Part shown: positions 62,662 through 64,000 of the stretch, one piece after another
How positions within the stretch are numbered: position 1 is the first letter of the stretch
How the letters are laid out: each line of letters starts with the position of its first letter
Assembly (NCBI GenBank): GCA_017643925.1
Contig: JAEPML010000001.1
Span: 62,001 to 126,000 of the forward strand
Length of the DNA: 64,000 nt
DNA from: Roseibium sp.
GTDB taxonomy: Bacteria > Pseudomonadota > Alphaproteobacteria > Rhizobiales > Stappiaceae
Reading direction: 5' to 3'
Notes under the pieces: model-generated
Seen by the model: the letters and a program-made list of their open reading frames with translations, nothing else
Database searches by the model: none
Told to the model about the DNA's origin: nothing
Made by a program: the position numbers and the translations under genes

Positions 62662-62910
62662 CAGGAACCTCCATGGTGAGCAGGTGTCGCAGTCCCTCCT
62701 TATGCGAACGCTCTTTGGATGGTTCGTTGATCCTGGGACCCCGTGTCGAACACACTTTCCCGAATGGAGGGAGGAGGCGCGGGCCGAGCCTGTCTGTTCA
62801 GGCTAGAAGCCAGACTGAGTCGTGGCAAGCGCGATCTCGGCAGTGGCTATGTGTTTCCACCGCGATCGAAACGCGCCAGGTATCCCTTATTGTCCTGCGT
62901 CTTTTTTGAC

Positions 62911-63291
62911 TTAGGGATTAAGAACAATCACGCGCGTCTGCCCGCCGTCGCAGGTGTAACAGCAGTTGGAACACCTGTTCCGGTTCTGATAGCCCACACC
63001 CCAGTAGCTGTTGGTCCGGTTTCTCACCCAGGCGCCGTAGCAGATCGACTCGCCATAGCGGCATGAAATACGAATGGTCTTGGTGGAATAGTCGTCGAGA
63101 ACATAGATCTCGTTGTTGCCCGGCCAGACATGCCCCCTGCGGCTGTCTGAATAAAGCTCGACATCGACAATGTTGGGATGCTTGCTCTGGAATCGCCACA
63201 ACAGCGTGTCGGCCGAAGCAGGTGCAGCGGAAGCTGCCAGATAAACAAAACCGAGCATCAGCAATGTTGCGCTCAGAAGCCCATTACGCAT
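62911..63291 (-). CDS. Hypothetical Cys-rich secreted protein
   Basis: About 126 residues with a signal peptide (NGLLSATLLMLGFVYLAASAAPASA). The mature domain opens TLLWRFQSKHPNIVDVELYS, a beta-rich stretch, and ends in a cysteine cluster: ISCRYGESICYGAW, then NRCSNCCYTCDGGQ, six cysteines that could form disulfides. I do not recognise a family. The start at 63291 has GGGGGGAA upstream; a frame to 63372 lacks this. The 62662-62910 gap to the ATPase gene is non-coding as far as I can see. Confidence 0.72.
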   Translation of the reverse strand: MRNGLLSATLLMLGFVYLAASAAPASADTLLWRFQSKHPNIVDVELYSDSRRGHVWPGNNEIYVLDDYSTKTIRISCRYGESICYGAWVRNRTNSYWGVGYQNRNRCSNCCYTCDGGQTRVIVLNP

Positions 63292-63448
63292 TTTATTCCC
63301 CCCAACAAAGTTTCCGGCTGATCGTCGGGTCCTCAGCCGTTTCCCCTGCAGGAGTATGGAATCCTTTTGCATTCAAAGGCAAGAATGGCTGCGCGGCTCC
63401 AACACGTCAGCCGCGAGCGGGCACCATTTCCGCGGGCCGGTCTGCGAT

Positions 63449-64000
63449 CTAGACCGTGGTCTGCAGCCAGTCGCGGAAGGCAGCAACGGGCCGGGTCAGG
63501 GTTCTGGCCGGTGAGCGGACAAACCAGTAGCCGGTTTCAAGCTCCACAACGGCCCAGTCCGGGGTAATCAGATGGCCAGCTTCCAGCTCTTGCGAGACAA
63601 AGCGCCGATCGATCACGATGGCACCCATGCCGGCGATCGCGGCCTGGATCGCAAGGTCCCGGCTTTGCAGAACCATACCCGAGCTGGTGTCGGGGTGAGA
63701 CAGACCTGCCTCGGCCAACCAGTGGTCCCAGTCGTTTCGGCGCGATGCACTGTGAAGAAGACGCATATCCGTCAACACTGCCGGGTCAGAGGGTTCCTTG
63801 CCCTCCAGCAGGCTGGGAGCAAGCGCAACCGCCAGGTGCTCTTTCCAGAGCAGGTGGCTTTCGACGCTTGGCCAGTTGCCGGTGCCAAGGCGAATGGCGC
63901 AATCGTAGTTCTCGCGGTCCAGATCGACCATGCGTGTCGAGGCTGAAAGGAGCAGTTCGACATCCGGTTGATCGGCCTGAAATGCCGGCAGCCGCGGGAT
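63449..64000 (-). CDS. LysR-family transcriptional regulator, C-terminal part (partial)
   Basis: The frame is open to the right edge of the window, so the start and the DNA-binding domain lie outside. The visible 184 residues are the effector-binding domain of a GcvA-type LysR protein: IPRLPAFQADQPDVELLLS, NYDCAIRLGTGNWP, HLAVALAPSLLEG and AIQAAIAGMGAIVIDRRFV, with a C-terminal FRDWLQTTV. The target genes are unknown and may lie beyond the window. Confidence 0.9.
   Translation of the reverse strand: MPRLPAFQADQPDVELLLSASTRMVDLDRENYDCAIRLGTGNWPSVESHLLWKEHLAVALAPSLLEGKEPSDPAVLTDMRLLHSASRRNDWDHWLAEAGLSHPDTSSGMVLQSRDLAIQAAIAGMGAIVIDRRFVSQELEAGHLITPDWAVVELETGYWFVRSPARTLTRPVAAFRDWLQTTV

Noticed and set aside
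1..64000. tRNA, rRNA, CRISPR arrays, insertion sequences, prophage or replication origin
   Set aside because: Looked for by eye; no cloverleaf-type sequence, regular repeat-spacer pattern, transposase, integrase or origin-like box cluster was seen.

Overview
The window is a compact, high-GC alphaproteobacterial chromosome segment. The Rhizobiales-type gene order (rmuC-def-fmt-truA-dapE-dapD), the full cpa/tad Flp pilus locus, the MaoC-Pta fusion beside ackA and the CtrA-like TTAA motifs point to Hyphomicrobiales, and the overall flavour suggests Stappiaceae (Roseibium/Labrenzia-like). That lineage is an inference from gene content; no search was run. I see no tRNA, rRNA, CRISPR array, prophage or IS element.

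Layout. 1-1735: 3' end of putA. 1736-2155: non-coding, holding a facing pair of REP-like palindromes. 2156-6661 (minus): mgsA-glk-hrpB-HEAT-like protein, with overlapping or nearly abutting genes. 6846-7709 (minus): secreted DUF1194/VWA protein. 8254-23900 (plus): a nucleoside uptake and catabolism cluster. It comprises a SorC-type regulator, two BMP-type binding proteins, a double-domain ATPase, two permeases, cdd, purine nucleoside phosphorylase, deoC, deoA, deoB, adenosine deaminase, a DUF1688/URC4-type protein, upp and a ribokinase-like kinase. Imported nucleosides would be deaminated and phosphorolysed, and the sugar phosphates sent to glycolysis. 23969-28195: a retropepsin-like protein, phosphomannomutase/phosphoglucomutase, aldose epimerase and a histone-deacetylase-fold deacetylase. 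28202-32446: HAD phosphatase, an orphan PhnD-like binding protein, then ackA and a MaoC-Pta fusion.

32661-44821 is the Flp/Tad pilus island. Two TadE/TadG-like pseudopilin genes and a stand-alone CpaC-N-domain gene read leftward. The Flp pilin, cpaA, cpaBCDEF, tadB and tadC read rightward, and tadD lies beyond convergent terminators. The flp and cpaB upstream regions share a motif block, and near-CtrA sites also sit upstream of tadD.

45002-47704 encodes an M17 aminopeptidase, a MarR regulator and an NlpC/P60 endopeptidase, a plausible murein-peptide recycling set. 47711-60694 is housekeeping: rmuC, def, marC, fmt, GNAT, truA, LysE exporter, DUF2189, MscS channel, DUF805, dapE, a small membrane protein and dapD. 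60961-64000 holds an EamA transporter, a stand-alone DnaB-like ATPase, a Cys-rich secreted protein and the 3' part of a LysR regulator.

Most of the window is ordinary metabolism. The parts most worth a second look are the DUF1688-upp pair inside the nucleoside cluster, the shared promoter architecture of the pilus operons, the orphan DnaB-like ATPase and the REP pair with compensatory stem changes.
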